From: Lachnospiraceae bacterium
GTDB taxonomy: Bacteria > Bacillota > Clostridia > Lachnospirales > Lachnospiraceae
Length of the DNA: 43,119 bases
Reading direction: 5' to 3'
Assembly (NCBI GenBank): GCA_017962105.1
Contig: JAGCVY010000051.1
Location: 1-43,119, forward strand
Below are positions 25,011 to 34,217 of this stretch, piece by piece; within the stretch, counting starts at the first letter, position 1; each line of letters opens with the position of its first letter. A program made the position numbers and the translations under genes. Below the pieces are notes generated by a model. It did not search any database. It saw only the letters and a list, made by a program, of their open reading frames with translations, and was not told the origin of the DNA.

Positions 25011-25028
25011 TCATTTTCCGGAAAATGA
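25011..25028. repeat. 18-bp perfect palindrome made of two overlapping octamer copies
   Basis: The sequence combines ATTTTCCG (25013-25020) and CGGAAAAT (25019-25026) in one palindrome, 18 bases after the terminator. It is the only head-to-head pair of the dispersed octamer seen in the window. Confidence 0.9.
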
Positions 25029-25084
25029 CGACGGGATAATGAATGTTCGCCGGCAAATAGAAAGGATACTACAAGCCTTTTGCA

Positions 25085-25113
25085 TTGTGTGCGGCGGTGT
25101 TATGTGGTAGAAT
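25085..25113 (+). promoter_or_regulatory. Promoter of the RNHCP gene
   Basis: TTGTGT (25085-25090) and TAGAAT (25108-25113, preceded by TGTGG) are 17 bases apart. Confidence 0.6.
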
Positions 25114-25191
25114 AAGCGATAGGATTGCCGCGGGGCCGAGCTCACGAAAAGGAAGCTGCGGAGGCGGCGAAGAAACGGAGGAGAACGAACC

Positions 25192-25617
25192 ATGAACCGA
25201 GAGAACAAGAGAAGATCCTATGAGAAGGGATACTATAAAACGCATCCGTGCGACGAGACGTTCGTGTGCAAGGAATGCGGCCGTACGGTTGTGCCGGACG
25301 GAGCCGGCAGCGACCACAGAAATCACTGTCCGAACTGTCTGACGAGCCTGCATGTGGACATTGAGCCCGGTGACCGCGAGAGCGACTGCGGCGGCCACAT
25401 GGACGCGATCGCAGTGTGGGTGAGAAAGAACGGAGAGTGGGCGATCATCCATCGCTGCCGCGTGTGCGGCGCGATGAGTTCGAACCGCGTGGCAGCGGAC
25501 GACAATCCGATGAAACTGATGTCGATCGCGCTTCGCCCGCTCACGAACCCGCCGTTCCCGATCGAGCGCATCGAGGAGATGACGCGGCTGATGGGCGGCG
25601 AAGGAAGAATTCAGTAG
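25192..25617 (+). CDS. RNHCP-domain zinc-binding protein
   Basis: The 141-residue protein contains the domain-naming motif in HRNHCPNCL and three Cys pairs: C-x2-C at CKEC, CPNC and CRVC, with a His-rich CGGHM. It is a small cytoplasmic protein expected to bind zinc; the RNHCP family has no established function, but resembles RNA-binding zinc ribbons. The start follows GGAGGAGAAC. It leads a likely operon with the HAD phosphatase (37 bases later). Confidence 0.9.
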   Translation: MNRENKRRSYEKGYYKTHPCDETFVCKECGRTVVPDGAGSDHRNHCPNCLTSLHVDIEPGDRESDCGGHMDAIAVWVRKNGEWAIIHRCRVCGAMSSNRVAADDNPMKLMSIALRPLTNPPFPIERIEEMTRLMGGEGRIQ

Positions 25618-25654
25618 GACGGCGCCGGGAAGGCGTTCGGACAAGGGGACAAGT

Positions 25655-26320
25655 ATGGTTACAGCGATAGTGTTTGATATGGACGGCGTACTGTTCGACA
25701 CGGAGCGGCTGTGCAGAGACTGCTGGTACGCGCTTGCCGAGGAGGACGACATACCCAACATGCCGGAGGTGTATGCGCTGTGCATCGGTGTCAACGCGCA
25801 GACGACGGAGCGGATCGTGTACGAGAACTACGGGAAGGATTTTCCGTACGAGGAGTACTGCCGGCGCACGAGCGCGATGTACAACAGTTACGTCGAGGAG
25901 CACGGCGTGCCCGTGAAGGACGGTGTCCGTGAGACGCTTGCGGCGCTCGCGGCAGCGGGACTGAAGATCGCGGTGGCGTCGTCGACGCGGCGTGAGAAGG
26001 TGCTGCGGCATCTTGCCAATGCGGGGATCGAGCAGTATTTTGCGGCGGTGGTTGGCGGCGATACGGTGACACACTCGAAGCCGCACCCGGAGATCTTCCT
26101 CAAGGCCTGTGAGGCACTCGGGGTTGCTCCGGAGGAGGCGATCGCGGTGGAGGACTCGCACAACGGGATCCGCGCGGCGCATGCGGCCGGGATGAAGCCC
26201 GTGATGGTACCGGATCTGCTGCCGGTGACGGAGGAGATGCGGGAGCTGTCCTCCTATATCGCGAAGGATATGAACGATGCGTGCGGGTGGATGCTCGCGG
26301 CGGCGAAGAAAGATGAATGA
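25655..26320 (+). CDS. HAD-family phosphatase, beta-phosphoglucomutase-like
   Basis: The 221-residue protein carries the four HAD motifs: nucleophile DMDGVLFDTE (Asp8, Asp10), the Ser/Thr in VASSTRREK, the Lys in SKPHPEIF, and the acidic pair in VEDSHNG. It has the cap type of beta-phosphoglucomutases and small sugar-phosphate phosphatases. The substrate cannot be told from sequence. The ATG follows AAGGGGAC. Its end overlaps a possible ATGA start of the next gene. Confidence 0.9.
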   Translation: MVTAIVFDMDGVLFDTERLCRDCWYALAEEDDIPNMPEVYALCIGVNAQTTERIVYENYGKDFPYEEYCRRTSAMYNSYVEEHGVPVKDGVRETLAALAAAGLKIAVASSTRREKVLRHLANAGIEQYFAAVVGGDTVTHSKPHPEIFLKACEALGVAPEEAIAVEDSHNGIRAAHAAGMKPVMVPDLLPVTEEMRELSSYIAKDMNDACGWMLAAAKKDE

Positions 26321-26340
26321 CAGGGGGAGTTGTGACGACA

Positions 26341-28056
26341 ATGGACTCGAACAACAAGGCAGAACAGGCAGTGAACAGTGAGATTGCGGCGCAGGATAAC
26401 GCAGGACGCGAGGCCGCGGGCGACGGGACGGCGATCCGTTCGTTGGCGGAGAGACGGCCGATCCTCAGGAAGAGAATTTTCCTCTACATGACCGAATTCT
26501 TCGCGGGCATGTCCGTGATGGCGGTGGAGCTCGGCGCAAGCCGCCTGCTGGCGCCGTATTTCAGTTCCTCGCAGATCGTGTGGACGATCATTATCGGAAC
26601 CATCATGATCGCGATGGCACTCGGAAATATCTACGGAGGCCGCAGCGCGGATAAAAAGCCGGATCCCGACAGGCTCTATGCCCGTGTGATCATCGCCGCG
26701 ATCTGGATCGCGCTGATCCCGCTGGTGGGCAAATACATCATCCTCGGAATTTCTGCGATCCTGATCTTCTCGGTGAGCAGCAACTTCCTTGTGATCGCGG
26801 GCTTTGCCGCGTGTATGGTGATTTTCGTGTTCCCGCTGTTTCTGCTTGGAACCGTTACGCCGTCTCTCGTGAAGTTCGCGACGGACAACCTTGAGGACAA
26901 CGGCCGCCTTGTGGGCAACCTGAACGCGGCCAACACGATCGGAAGCATCATCGGCACGTTCGTGCCGACGTTCATCAGTATTCCGGCAGTGGGAACGGCG
27001 ATCACATTCCTGATCTTCGCGGGCATCCTGCTGGCGCTTGCGGCGGTGTACTTCATCACCTCGGGTGTTGCGGCCCGGAAGGTGAAAAAGCTGCCGGCGG
27101 GCGTGATCATTTTCCTTGTGTGCTGCATCTTCGGACACAGCAGCAGCTTTGCGTTCTGGCAGAAGGACCTGACCTACGAGGGCGAGTCCATATACAACTA
27201 TCTGCAGGTGTATGAGGATGAGCGGCAGGTGGTGCTCTCCACCAACGTTCTCTTCGGCGTGCAGTCCGTGTACCGCAAGGACGGCGGTCTCACGGGAATG
27301 TACTACGATTACGCGATGATGGCGCCCTATATGGCGGGCGTGAAGGAGCGGGATTCGCTGTCAATCCTCGTGCTCGGAAACGGGTCGGGAACCTACGCCA
27401 CGCAGTGCGAGCGGTATTTTCCGAACGTGACCGTGGAGGGCGTGGAAATCGACGGGAAGATCACGGAGCTTGCGAAGAAATACTTTGAGCTCCCGGCGGA
27501 TGTGAAGGTGACGACGTACGACGGGCGTGCGTTTCTGAACGCGGTCGACACGAAGTACGACGTGATCATGGTGGATGCGTATCAGGATATCACGATCCCG
27601 TTCCAGATGTCGTCGGTAGAGTTCTTTACGCTTGTCAAGGATCACCTGACGGACGGCGGCGTGATGGTGGTCAACATGAACATGAAGGCGGACCGGGAGG
27701 ACGGTATCAACCGTTACCTGGCCGACACCATTGCGAAGGTGTTCCCTGCGGTGTACACGGTGGACGTGTCGGGTTCGACCAACATGGAGCTGTTCGCCTC
27801 CTGCAATCGGGAGATGATCGCAAAACTCGGCGAGCAGATAACGTTGGAGGAAAATGAGGCGCTTTCCGCGATGATAAAGAACGTTTCGGGAAACCTTACA
27901 GCCTATGAGGCGGGCAACCGCATTCTCACCGACGACTGTGCGCCGGTGGAGCTTCTCGGAATGCGGATGATCGACGATCTGATCCGCGAGGAAGTGGAGT
28001 ACTATCGTGAAATATACAAGAAGGGCGGACTGAAGGCCCTTTTGGATGAGCTGTAG
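26341..28056 (+). CDS. Spermidine-synthase-like protein fused to a membrane domain
   Basis: The 571-residue protein has an N-terminal membrane part with about seven or eight helices (about 40-260), then a spermidine synthase-type Rossmann domain (about 285-545). The SAM or decarboxylated-SAM loop reads LVLGNGSGTYATQ, ending with the acidic VEGVEID; the usual GGG/GGDG turn is changed to GNGSG. DAYQD and the following segment match the putrescine-side motif region only weakly. Such fusions are common in bacteria and are not proven polyamine synthases. The ATG at 26341 follows AGGGGGAG; an ATG at 26317 overlapping the HAD stop and a GTG at 26332 are alternatives. Confidence 0.88.
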   Translation: MDSNNKAEQAVNSEIAAQDNAGREAAGDGTAIRSLAERRPILRKRIFLYMTEFFAGMSVMAVELGASRLLAPYFSSSQIVWTIIIGTIMIAMALGNIYGGRSADKKPDPDRLYARVIIAAIWIALIPLVGKYIILGISAILIFSVSSNFLVIAGFAACMVIFVFPLFLLGTVTPSLVKFATDNLEDNGRLVGNLNAANTIGSIIGTFVPTFISIPAVGTAITFLIFAGILLALAAVYFITSGVAARKVKKLPAGVIIFLVCCIFGHSSSFAFWQKDLTYEGESIYNYLQVYEDERQVVLSTNVLFGVQSVYRKDGGLTGMYYDYAMMAPYMAGVKERDSLSILVLGNGSGTYATQCERYFPNVTVEGVEIDGKITELAKKYFELPADVKVTTYDGRAFLNAVDTKYDVIMVDAYQDITIPFQMSSVEFFTLVKDHLTDGGVMVVNMNMKADREDGINRYLADTIAKVFPAVYTVDVSGSTNMELFASCNREMIAKLGEQITLEENEALSAMIKNVSGNLTAYEAGNRILTDDCAPVELLGMRMIDDLIREEVEYYREIYKKGGLKALLDEL

Positions 28057-28083
28057 GCTCCTTCGAAAAATGGGGGAAATTAC

Positions 28084-28758
28084 ATGAAGACTTTTCGGAA
28101 GCGGGCCGGGATCGTGCTCCTGTCTCTGCTCTTTTTTGCCGGCATCGGCGCGGTATCGGTGTATTTCCAGTACCAGCATACATCCGTAAAACGCCTGCCG
28201 GACCGGTACCGCGGAAGCGTTGAGAAGATCCAATGCAAGACGGACCTCGACGGGGACGGCGTGGACGACCAGAGCGATATTCTGGACGGCGCGTGGGCGT
28301 ATCTGAACAGCAAACACCCGAAATACAAGAGCGTGTATTATGCGGAGACCGGCTGGTCCGACGATGAGTACGGCGTGTGCACGGATGTGGTCGCCAATGC
28401 GCTCCTGGCTGCAGGATACAATCTGCAGGAGCTGGTGGACGCGGACATCAAGACGCACCCGGAGGACTACGATATCGAGGAGCCGGATCCGATGATCGAT
28501 TTTCGGCGGGTAAGGAATCTGATCGTGTACTTCCGCCACACGGCGATCTCCCTGACCACTGACACTTCGAAGATTGCGGAGTGGCAGGGCGGCGACATCG
28601 TCGTTTACAAGAGTCATATCGGGCTTGTCTCGGATCGGCGGAACGCGGATGGCGTTCCGTATCTGATCCACCACAGCGGCGTGTGGCAGAGCCGCTACGA
28701 GGAGGATATGCTTGCGAGCTGGGGCGAGCCGGTGGGCCATTTCCGGATTTCGCAGTAG
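28084..28758 (+). CDS. DUF1287-family secreted or membrane-anchored protein
   Basis: The 224-residue protein has an N-terminal hydrophobic segment (about 9-28) that is a signal anchor, then a DUF1287 domain. The domain has a cysteine in GVCTDVVANAL and a histidine in KSHIGLVSDR followed by a second in IHHSG, the layout of an NlpC/P60-like cysteine hydrolase. Its likely place is the cell surface, and cutting of peptidoglycan or a related amide is inferred. An EF-hand-like DLDGDGVDD stretch (about 58-66) could bind calcium. It lies 27 bases after the previous gene. Confidence 0.87.
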   Translation: MKTFRKRAGIVLLSLLFFAGIGAVSVYFQYQHTSVKRLPDRYRGSVEKIQCKTDLDGDGVDDQSDILDGAWAYLNSKHPKYKSVYYAETGWSDDEYGVCTDVVANALLAAGYNLQELVDADIKTHPEDYDIEEPDPMIDFRRVRNLIVYFRHTAISLTTDTSKIAEWQGGDIVVYKSHIGLVSDRRNADGVPYLIHHSGVWQSRYEEDMLASWGEPVGHFRISQ

Positions 28759-28785
28759 ACAGCGCAACAGGAGGAAAGTACGTAC

Positions 28786-30465
28786 ATGGAAAATGTTAAC
28801 CCGCTCACATGCATGGATTATCCGGACCCGGATGTCATCCGCGTGGATGACACCTACTACATGATCAGCACTACGATGTACTTTATGCCGGGTGGCGTGA
28901 TCCTGCGCTCCTACGACCTGGCCAACTGGGAGATTGCGGCGTACATCTTCGACGAGTTGGACGGGACGCCGGCGGAGCGGCTGCAGGACGGGCAGAACAG
29001 CTACGGCAAGGGCATGTGGGCAGGGAGCCTTCGTTACCACAACGGTCGGTTCTATGCGACATTCGTGAGCCATGGACAGGAAAATACGCATCTCTTTACG
29101 GCGGAAACCGTTGAAGGGCCGTGGGAGCACCGGATGATCCGGGGATACTACCACGACTGTTCGTTGTTTTTTGCCGAGGACGGACGGGTATTCCTCACCC
29201 ATGGAAACCGGGAGATCCGCCTGACGGAGCTTTCCGAGGACCTCAGCGGGCCGAAGGAGGGCGGCGTCGATACGGTGCTTGTGTGCGATGACCGCGAGAA
29301 GGTTTTCCTCGGATATGAGGGGTCACACCTGTATAAGATTCACGGACGGTATTACTTGACGCTCATTCACTGGCCGAAGGACAAAGCACGGCGGACGGAG
29401 GCGGTATTTTCCGCTGACACCATCGAGGGGCCGTACGAGGGCGGCGATGTGTTCTGGGACGACGGAGGATACTGCAACATGGGCATCGCTCAGGGCGGAC
29501 TTGTGGATACGCCGGACGGAAGGTGGTTTGCGGTGCTGTTCCGGGACTCGGGCGCCATCGGGAGAATCCCGGTGCTCGTGCCGGTGACCTGGGACGGGGA
29601 TACGCCGGTCTTCGGTGATAACGGCAAACTTCCGCAGGAAATTGAGATCGTCGGTACGCGCCCGGACTATGAGTATCAGCCGTTGTTTGTCAGCGACTGG
29701 TGCAGGAAGGAAAATGGGACGATCACCTGCAGCGACATGGACGCACAGGACGGCATCGGCAGCTATGCCGGACTGAGCAAGACGCGCCGGTTAATCGCAC
29801 CGCAATGGCAGTGGAACCATGTGCCGGACGATTCGATGTGGGGGCTTCTTCCGGACGGAACGTTGGGTATCCGCACAGGCGCTGTGTGCGTAAACCCGAC
29901 GCAGGCCCGCAATACCCTGACACAGCGCATGTACTACCCGTACTGCGAGGCGGAGGTCAACGTGCTTGCCGCAGGACTTCAGGACGGTGACCACGCAGGC
30001 CTCATTGCGCTTCAGGGCTGCTACGCCATGATCGGCATCACAAAACTGGACGGCAAATACTTCCTCGAGATCATCGAGAGGAAGGAGCCTACGAAGGGCT
30101 TCGGCATCGGCGGCAATGACACGGAGCCGGGAGAGGTGACCTACCGGGAGCCGCTCATCGGACCGAACGGAACCGCCGCAACAGAAGCTGACGCCTGCGC
30201 AACCGTGGGAATTGCGGCGGACTTCACGAACATGAAGGATACGGTGACATTTTTCGTGCGGGAAAACGGCGTGAAGAGGGTTGTCGGCGGTGAACACAAG
30301 ATGTATTTCCGTCTCGATCATTTTACGGGGGCACGGTTCGGCCTCTGCATGTGGTCCGAGAAAAAGGCTGGCGCGAATGTGTTGTTTACGCAGTTCCAAT
30401 ATCGCCTCCACGGGAATTACGGAGTTGCATCCCTCGTCGGAAAGAACAGAATTCTACGACAGTAG
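28786..30465 (+). CDS. Glycoside hydrolase family 43 beta-xylosidase/arabinofuranosidase
   Basis: The 559-residue protein has an N-terminal five-bladed GH43 catalytic domain (about 5-300) and a C-terminal beta-sandwich (about 310-555) as in subfamily 12-type enzymes. Putative catalytic residues are the base Asp in DYPDPDVIR (Asp14 or Asp16), the pKa-modulating Asp124 in YHDCSLFF, and the acid Glu178 in YEGSHLYK. No signal peptide, so it works in the cytoplasm on imported xylo- or arabino-oligosaccharides. AGGAGGAAAG precedes the ATG. It precedes a cytoplasmic GH10 and an MFS carrier, forming a compact xylan-oligosaccharide set. Confidence 0.93.
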   Translation: MENVNPLTCMDYPDPDVIRVDDTYYMISTTMYFMPGGVILRSYDLANWEIAAYIFDELDGTPAERLQDGQNSYGKGMWAGSLRYHNGRFYATFVSHGQENTHLFTAETVEGPWEHRMIRGYYHDCSLFFAEDGRVFLTHGNREIRLTELSEDLSGPKEGGVDTVLVCDDREKVFLGYEGSHLYKIHGRYYLTLIHWPKDKARRTEAVFSADTIEGPYEGGDVFWDDGGYCNMGIAQGGLVDTPDGRWFAVLFRDSGAIGRIPVLVPVTWDGDTPVFGDNGKLPQEIEIVGTRPDYEYQPLFVSDWCRKENGTITCSDMDAQDGIGSYAGLSKTRRLIAPQWQWNHVPDDSMWGLLPDGTLGIRTGAVCVNPTQARNTLTQRMYYPYCEAEVNVLAAGLQDGDHAGLIALQGCYAMIGITKLDGKYFLEIIERKEPTKGFGIGGNDTEPGEVTYREPLIGPNGTAATEADACATVGIAADFTNMKDTVTFFVRENGVKRVVGGEHKMYFRLDHFTGARFGLCMWSEKKAGANVLFTQFQYRLHGNYGVASLVGKNRILRQ

Positions 30466-30535
30466 AACAACATAGCACAAGACTTTGATAGGAATATGTT
30501 GACAGGGCGGGACCGCCCGGAAAGGTTGAGGAAAA

Positions 30536-31786
30536 ATGAGTTTAGAGCACAGAAAAGCAACAAGAAAAGTGAAGGTGACCGACAAAGCCGGACAGGCGAT
30601 GGCCAACACGAAGCTCACGCTTCGGCAGACGAACCACAAGTTTCTGTTCGGATGCGGCGCATTTGACTTTGTGATGTATGCGCTCAGTCAGGATAAGAAG
30701 GCGTTCGAGATGATCCCGGCGCAGTTCCGGCCGGACACCGGTCTTCTTCAGAAGAAGATTGATCAGTGGCTTGCGGTATACAACTACGGCACACTTCCGT
30801 TCTACTGGGGACGGTTCGAGCATGAGGAAGGCAAGCCCAACACCGAGGGACTGTTGAATACGGCGAAATTTATGCAGGGGAAGGGCGTCACCGTGAAGGG
30901 GCACCCCCTGTGTTGGCACACCGCGTGCGTGGACTGGCTGATGAACTATGACAACGAGACCATCATGCGCAAACAGCTTGATCGTATCACCAGAGAGGTC
31001 ACGAACTTCAAGGGCGTGATTGATTTCTGGGATGTCATCAACGAAGTCGTCATCATGCCCATTTTTGACAAATACGACAACGCCATCACACGCATCTGCA
31101 ACGAGTACGGCCGTGTGGGCCTGATCCGCAAGGTGTTCGCCCAGGCCCGTGAGGCGAACCCGGATGCGACCCTTCTTCTCAACGACTTCAACACCTCAAT
31201 CTCCTACGAGATCCTGGTGGATGGCTGCCTCAACGCAGGTGTTACCATCGATGCCATCGGTATTCAGTCCCATCAGCACCAGGGTTACTGGGGAGCTGCG
31301 AAGGTGGAGGAGGTTCTCAAGCGGTTCGAGCACTTCGGGAAGCCGATCCACTTTACGGAAAATACCCTGATCTCCGGCGATCTGATGCCGGCGCACATTG
31401 TGGACCTCAACGACTGGCAGGTGCCGGAGTGGCCGACGACGCCCGAGGGTGAGGAACGGCAGCGCCGCGAGATGGAGGAGATGTATCGCATCCTCTTCGA
31501 GCATCCGCTGGTGGAGGCCATCACGGGATGGGATTTCACGGACGGCGCATGGCTCGGCGCACCCAGCGGCGTGCTCCGGAAGGACGGCTCGCCGAAGCCT
31601 GCGTATGAGATGCTCAAGGACCTGATCCGCAGCGAGTGGTGGACGGTAGAGGATGTGACCACCGACGAGGAAGGTTATGTGACGCTCACGGGCTTCAAGG
31701 GCGACTATGAGCTTACGGACGGAACGGACACGATTGCACTGTCGCTTCGCGAAAACAGCGACGTGATGGAGACGATCGTTCTGTAA
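30536..31786 (+). CDS. Glycoside hydrolase family 10 endo-1,4-beta-xylanase (cytoplasmic)
   Basis: The 416-residue protein has a GH10 barrel (about 35-370): GHPLCWHT, acid/base Glu170 in FWDVINEV and nucleophile Glu275 in IHFTENTL, plus the W-rich C-terminal loop GITGWDFTDGAW-like segment (in GWDFTDGAWLGAPSG). Short beta-rich pieces flank the barrel: residues 8-38 and about 375-416. There is no signal peptide or binding module, so it probably trims imported xylo-oligosaccharides. AAGGTTGAGGAA precedes the ATG. The gap of 70 bases after GH43 contains a short GC hairpin and no clear promoter, so co-transcription is likely. Confidence 0.94.
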   Translation: MSLEHRKATRKVKVTDKAGQAMANTKLTLRQTNHKFLFGCGAFDFVMYALSQDKKAFEMIPAQFRPDTGLLQKKIDQWLAVYNYGTLPFYWGRFEHEEGKPNTEGLLNTAKFMQGKGVTVKGHPLCWHTACVDWLMNYDNETIMRKQLDRITREVTNFKGVIDFWDVINEVVIMPIFDKYDNAITRICNEYGRVGLIRKVFAQAREANPDATLLLNDFNTSISYEILVDGCLNAGVTIDAIGIQSHQHQGYWGAAKVEEVLKRFEHFGKPIHFTENTLISGDLMPAHIVDLNDWQVPEWPTTPEGEERQRREMEEMYRILFEHPLVEAITGWDFTDGAWLGAPSGVLRKDGSPKPAYEMLKDLIRSEWWTVEDVTTDEEGYVTLTGFKGDYELTDGTDTIALSLRENSDVMETIVL

Positions 31787-31819
31787 TTCCGAAGAAAGAT
31801 TGAATACAGGTAACCGGAC

Positions 31820-32995
31820 ATGGTTCATTTGCTGTTAGCTATCATATATCTGGCATTCATCAGCCTCGGGCTGCCGGATTCGCTTCTCGGAGCCGGCTGG
31901 CCCGTGATGCACGGGTATTTCCGCGTGTCGGAACAGGCTATGGGAATCGCCACGATGATCATCTCGGGTTCCACCATCGTTTCCAGCCTTCTCTCGGAGA
32001 GGCTGACGAAACGGTTCGGAACCCGCTTTGTGACGCTTGTGAGCGTCGTGATGACAGCAACTGCCATGTTCGGTTTTTCCTTTTCCGGATCCTTTTGGGT
32101 GCTCTGTCTGTGGGGGCTGCCATACGGGTTCGGGGCCGGGTGCATCGATGCCGCGCTCAACAACTACGTAGCGCAGCACTATTCGTCCCGGCATATGAGC
32201 TGGCTCCACTGCTTCTGGGGCGTCGGGACCATCGTGAGCCCGTATGTCATGAGCTATGCGCTTATCCACGCGCGCTGGCAGACCGGCTACCGGATCATCG
32301 GAACCGTACAGTTCGGGATTGCAGCGGTGCTTCTTCTGACCCTTTCCCTGTGGAAGGTTCATGCGGATTCGGAAAATGAGACCATGAACAGCAAGGTGAT
32401 CGGCGTAACCGGTGCCCTTCGCACCCGCGGTGTTTTTCCGCTGCTGATCGGGTTTATGTGCTACTGTGCGGCCGAGACGACCTGTATGTTCTGGACGGCG
32501 TCGTTTTTGCTCGGAACACGGGACATCACCGAGGAGAAGGCAGCGGCCTATGCGGCGCTGTTTTTCATCGGGATCACCGTCGGAAGATTTCTGTCCGGCC
32601 TGATTTCCAACCGATTCGGAGACCTCGGCATGATCCGCTTGGGAACCTGCATTGCCGCTGTGGGAGTTGTGATGATCGCGGTACCTGCTCTTCCAACGTC
32701 CGCAGCCCTCGCGGGATGCATTGTCATCGGGCTTGGCTGTGCGCCGGTGTATCCCAGCGTGATCCACGCCACGCCGGCCAATTTCGGAAGCGATAAGTCG
32801 CAGGCCATCATCAGCGTGCAGATGGCAAGCGCCTATGTCGGTTCCACGTTTATGCCGCCGTTGTTCGGCGTGCTGGCATCGCTCACGGGAATGTGGCTGA
32901 TGCCTTACTATATCGGAGTCTTTTTCGCAGTTATGATCCTTCTGATGGAACGGACCTTCCGACTGACAAAAAATGGGGAGAAAAAACATGAATAA
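31820..32995 (+). CDS. MFS transporter, sugar type
   Basis: The 391-residue protein has 12 predicted membrane helices and begins directly with the first helix (MVHLLLAIIYLAFISLGLPDSLLG). The loop between helices 2 and 3 has SERLTKRFGTR, the MFS motif A equivalent. It resembles FucP/YbjJ-like major facilitators. Its place 33 bases after GH10 suggests uptake of xylo- or arabino-oligosaccharides, or export of a product; this rests on context. The ribosome site is weak (CAGGT). The end overlaps the next start by 8 bases. Confidence 0.88.
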   Translation: MVHLLLAIIYLAFISLGLPDSLLGAGWPVMHGYFRVSEQAMGIATMIISGSTIVSSLLSERLTKRFGTRFVTLVSVVMTATAMFGFSFSGSFWVLCLWGLPYGFGAGCIDAALNNYVAQHYSSRHMSWLHCFWGVGTIVSPYVMSYALIHARWQTGYRIIGTVQFGIAAVLLLTLSLWKVHADSENETMNSKVIGVTGALRTRGVFPLLIGFMCYCAAETTCMFWTASFLLGTRDITEEKAAAYAALFFIGITVGRFLSGLISNRFGDLGMIRLGTCIAAVGVVMIAVPALPTSAALAGCIVIGLGCAPVYPSVIHATPANFGSDKSQAIISVQMASAYVGSTFMPPLFGVLASLTGMWLMPYYIGVFFAVMILLMERTFRLTKNGEKKHE

Positions 32996-33980
32996 CGAGG
33001 AACAAACACTGATCCGTCTGTTTACTTCCGACACGGTAAAGGAGTTTCGGACGGTTGATACCGGCCACGGGGATGACGATTTCCGGGAGGCAATTTTCGT
33101 GGAGACGGAGAGCTTCGGAAAGCTTGTCATAAAAGCTGCAGGCAACGCGTTCACAACGCCGGACAGCGTCAGAATGTGGCAGCGCTGTGCGGAGGAATAC
33201 CGGAAACTGGGGTATTACAGCCCGCAGATTTTCGCATCTCTGTCCGGGGAGTTCCCTGTGGTGGACTATAAGGGGCACAGGTGCGTTGCCTATGCGGAGG
33301 AATACTCGAAGTACGGTTCCGCGGAACATGTGAAGGATGCGAGGTATCTCAACGACGACCTCTATATCATGACGGCCAGGATTGCGGCAAAGCGGTTTGA
33401 TTACACGGATATTCCTTCGGGATATACGCTGTTTGACCTGTATCCCGGGGATGAGATGGATGAAGTGACCTGCAATGCATTGGATTTTCGGGAGTACTGC
33501 AAAACCCTGCCAGAGCGCTTCCGGGAGCAGACCGACCGGATGTTTCAGCGGTGGGAGGAGAACCGCCGTGAGCTTGAGAAGATTTATTTCAAACTCCCTT
33601 TCTCCGTGTTCCAGGCGGACTTCAATCCGACCAACGTTTTGATCGACGAGGACGGGAGGTTCGTCGGGATCTATGATTTCAATCTTGCCGGCAGGGATCA
33701 GTTCCTCAACTATCTCTTCCGGGAGATTCTCGGAAGCACCATGGAGAAGGAGCTTGCCGAGATACTGCGGGCTCTGAGGATTGTAAGGGAATACTACACA
33801 TTTTCCGAGGAAGAAATTGCGGCGGCACCCCTGATCTACCGCTGTGTGAAACCATTATGGTTCTGTCCGGTGGACGATCTGAAAAACGCCGGGACCGACC
33901 CGGAAGCCATACAGAAGCAGCTGGATGAAATGGAATATGCACAGGTGCGGGAGATCGATTTTGCAAGTGCCATGAAGTGA
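32988..33980 (+). CDS. Aminoglycoside phosphotransferase (APH)-fold kinase
   Basis: The 330-residue protein has an APH/choline-kinase fold. The catalytic loop is FQADFNPTN with Asp211 and Asn216, in which Gln stands where His is usual, and the metal-binding Asp230 in IYDFNLAG. The N-lobe Lys is likely in KLVIKAAGN. APH-fold enzymes phosphorylate antibiotics, choline, homoserine or sugars; nothing here picks one. The ATG at 32988 follows GGGGAG, and overlaps the MFS stop by 8 bases, so it may be part of the same transcript. No promoter was seen upstream. Confidence 0.87.
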   Translation: MNNEEQTLIRLFTSDTVKEFRTVDTGHGDDDFREAIFVETESFGKLVIKAAGNAFTTPDSVRMWQRCAEEYRKLGYYSPQIFASLSGEFPVVDYKGHRCVAYAEEYSKYGSAEHVKDARYLNDDLYIMTARIAAKRFDYTDIPSGYTLFDLYPGDEMDEVTCNALDFREYCKTLPERFREQTDRMFQRWEENRRELEKIYFKLPFSVFQADFNPTNVLIDEDGRFVGIYDFNLAGRDQFLNYLFREILGSTMEKELAEILRALRIVREYYTFSEEEIAAAPLIYRCVKPLWFCPVDDLKNAGTDPEAIQKQLDEMEYAQVREIDFASAMK

Positions 33981-34049
33981 GAGGAACAGACTAAATTTGG
34001 GATACTCTATGTAAAGGGTGAACATCGGGATTTGAAAGGAGGACAATGT

Positions 34050-34217
34050 ATGGCATTCTTTAAACCGATATGGGAGAAAAAACAAGATGTAATACTCAGC
34101 TTCATATATCGCGCAGACATAAGGATACCAAAGGATCTCAGAAAATTATCCGAAATTGTTCTGTATTGCTCATCAGAGGAGTTGCAAATATGCCTTGATG
34201 AAGTACACAATGATTGA
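34050..34217 (+). CDS. Small hypothetical protein (55 residues)
   Basis: The frame has a very good ribosome site (AAAGGAGG, 34035-34042) and a start at 34050. The product is MAFFKPIWEKKQDVILSF-type at its N-terminus, with helix-forming segments and no membrane helix. Its base content is clearly more AT-rich than the genes around it, and no relatives are recognised. It could be a real small protein or the remnant of a longer gene. The rest of 33981-34311 is AT-rich and holds no other feature I can support. Confidence 0.5.
   Translation: MAFFKPIWEKKQDVILSFIYRADIRIPKDLRKLSEIVLYCSSEELQICLDEVHND

Noticed and set aside
27361-29202. 613-codon open frame on the - strand.
   Set aside because: It runs across three clear + strand genes and their gaps, with no motif of its own.
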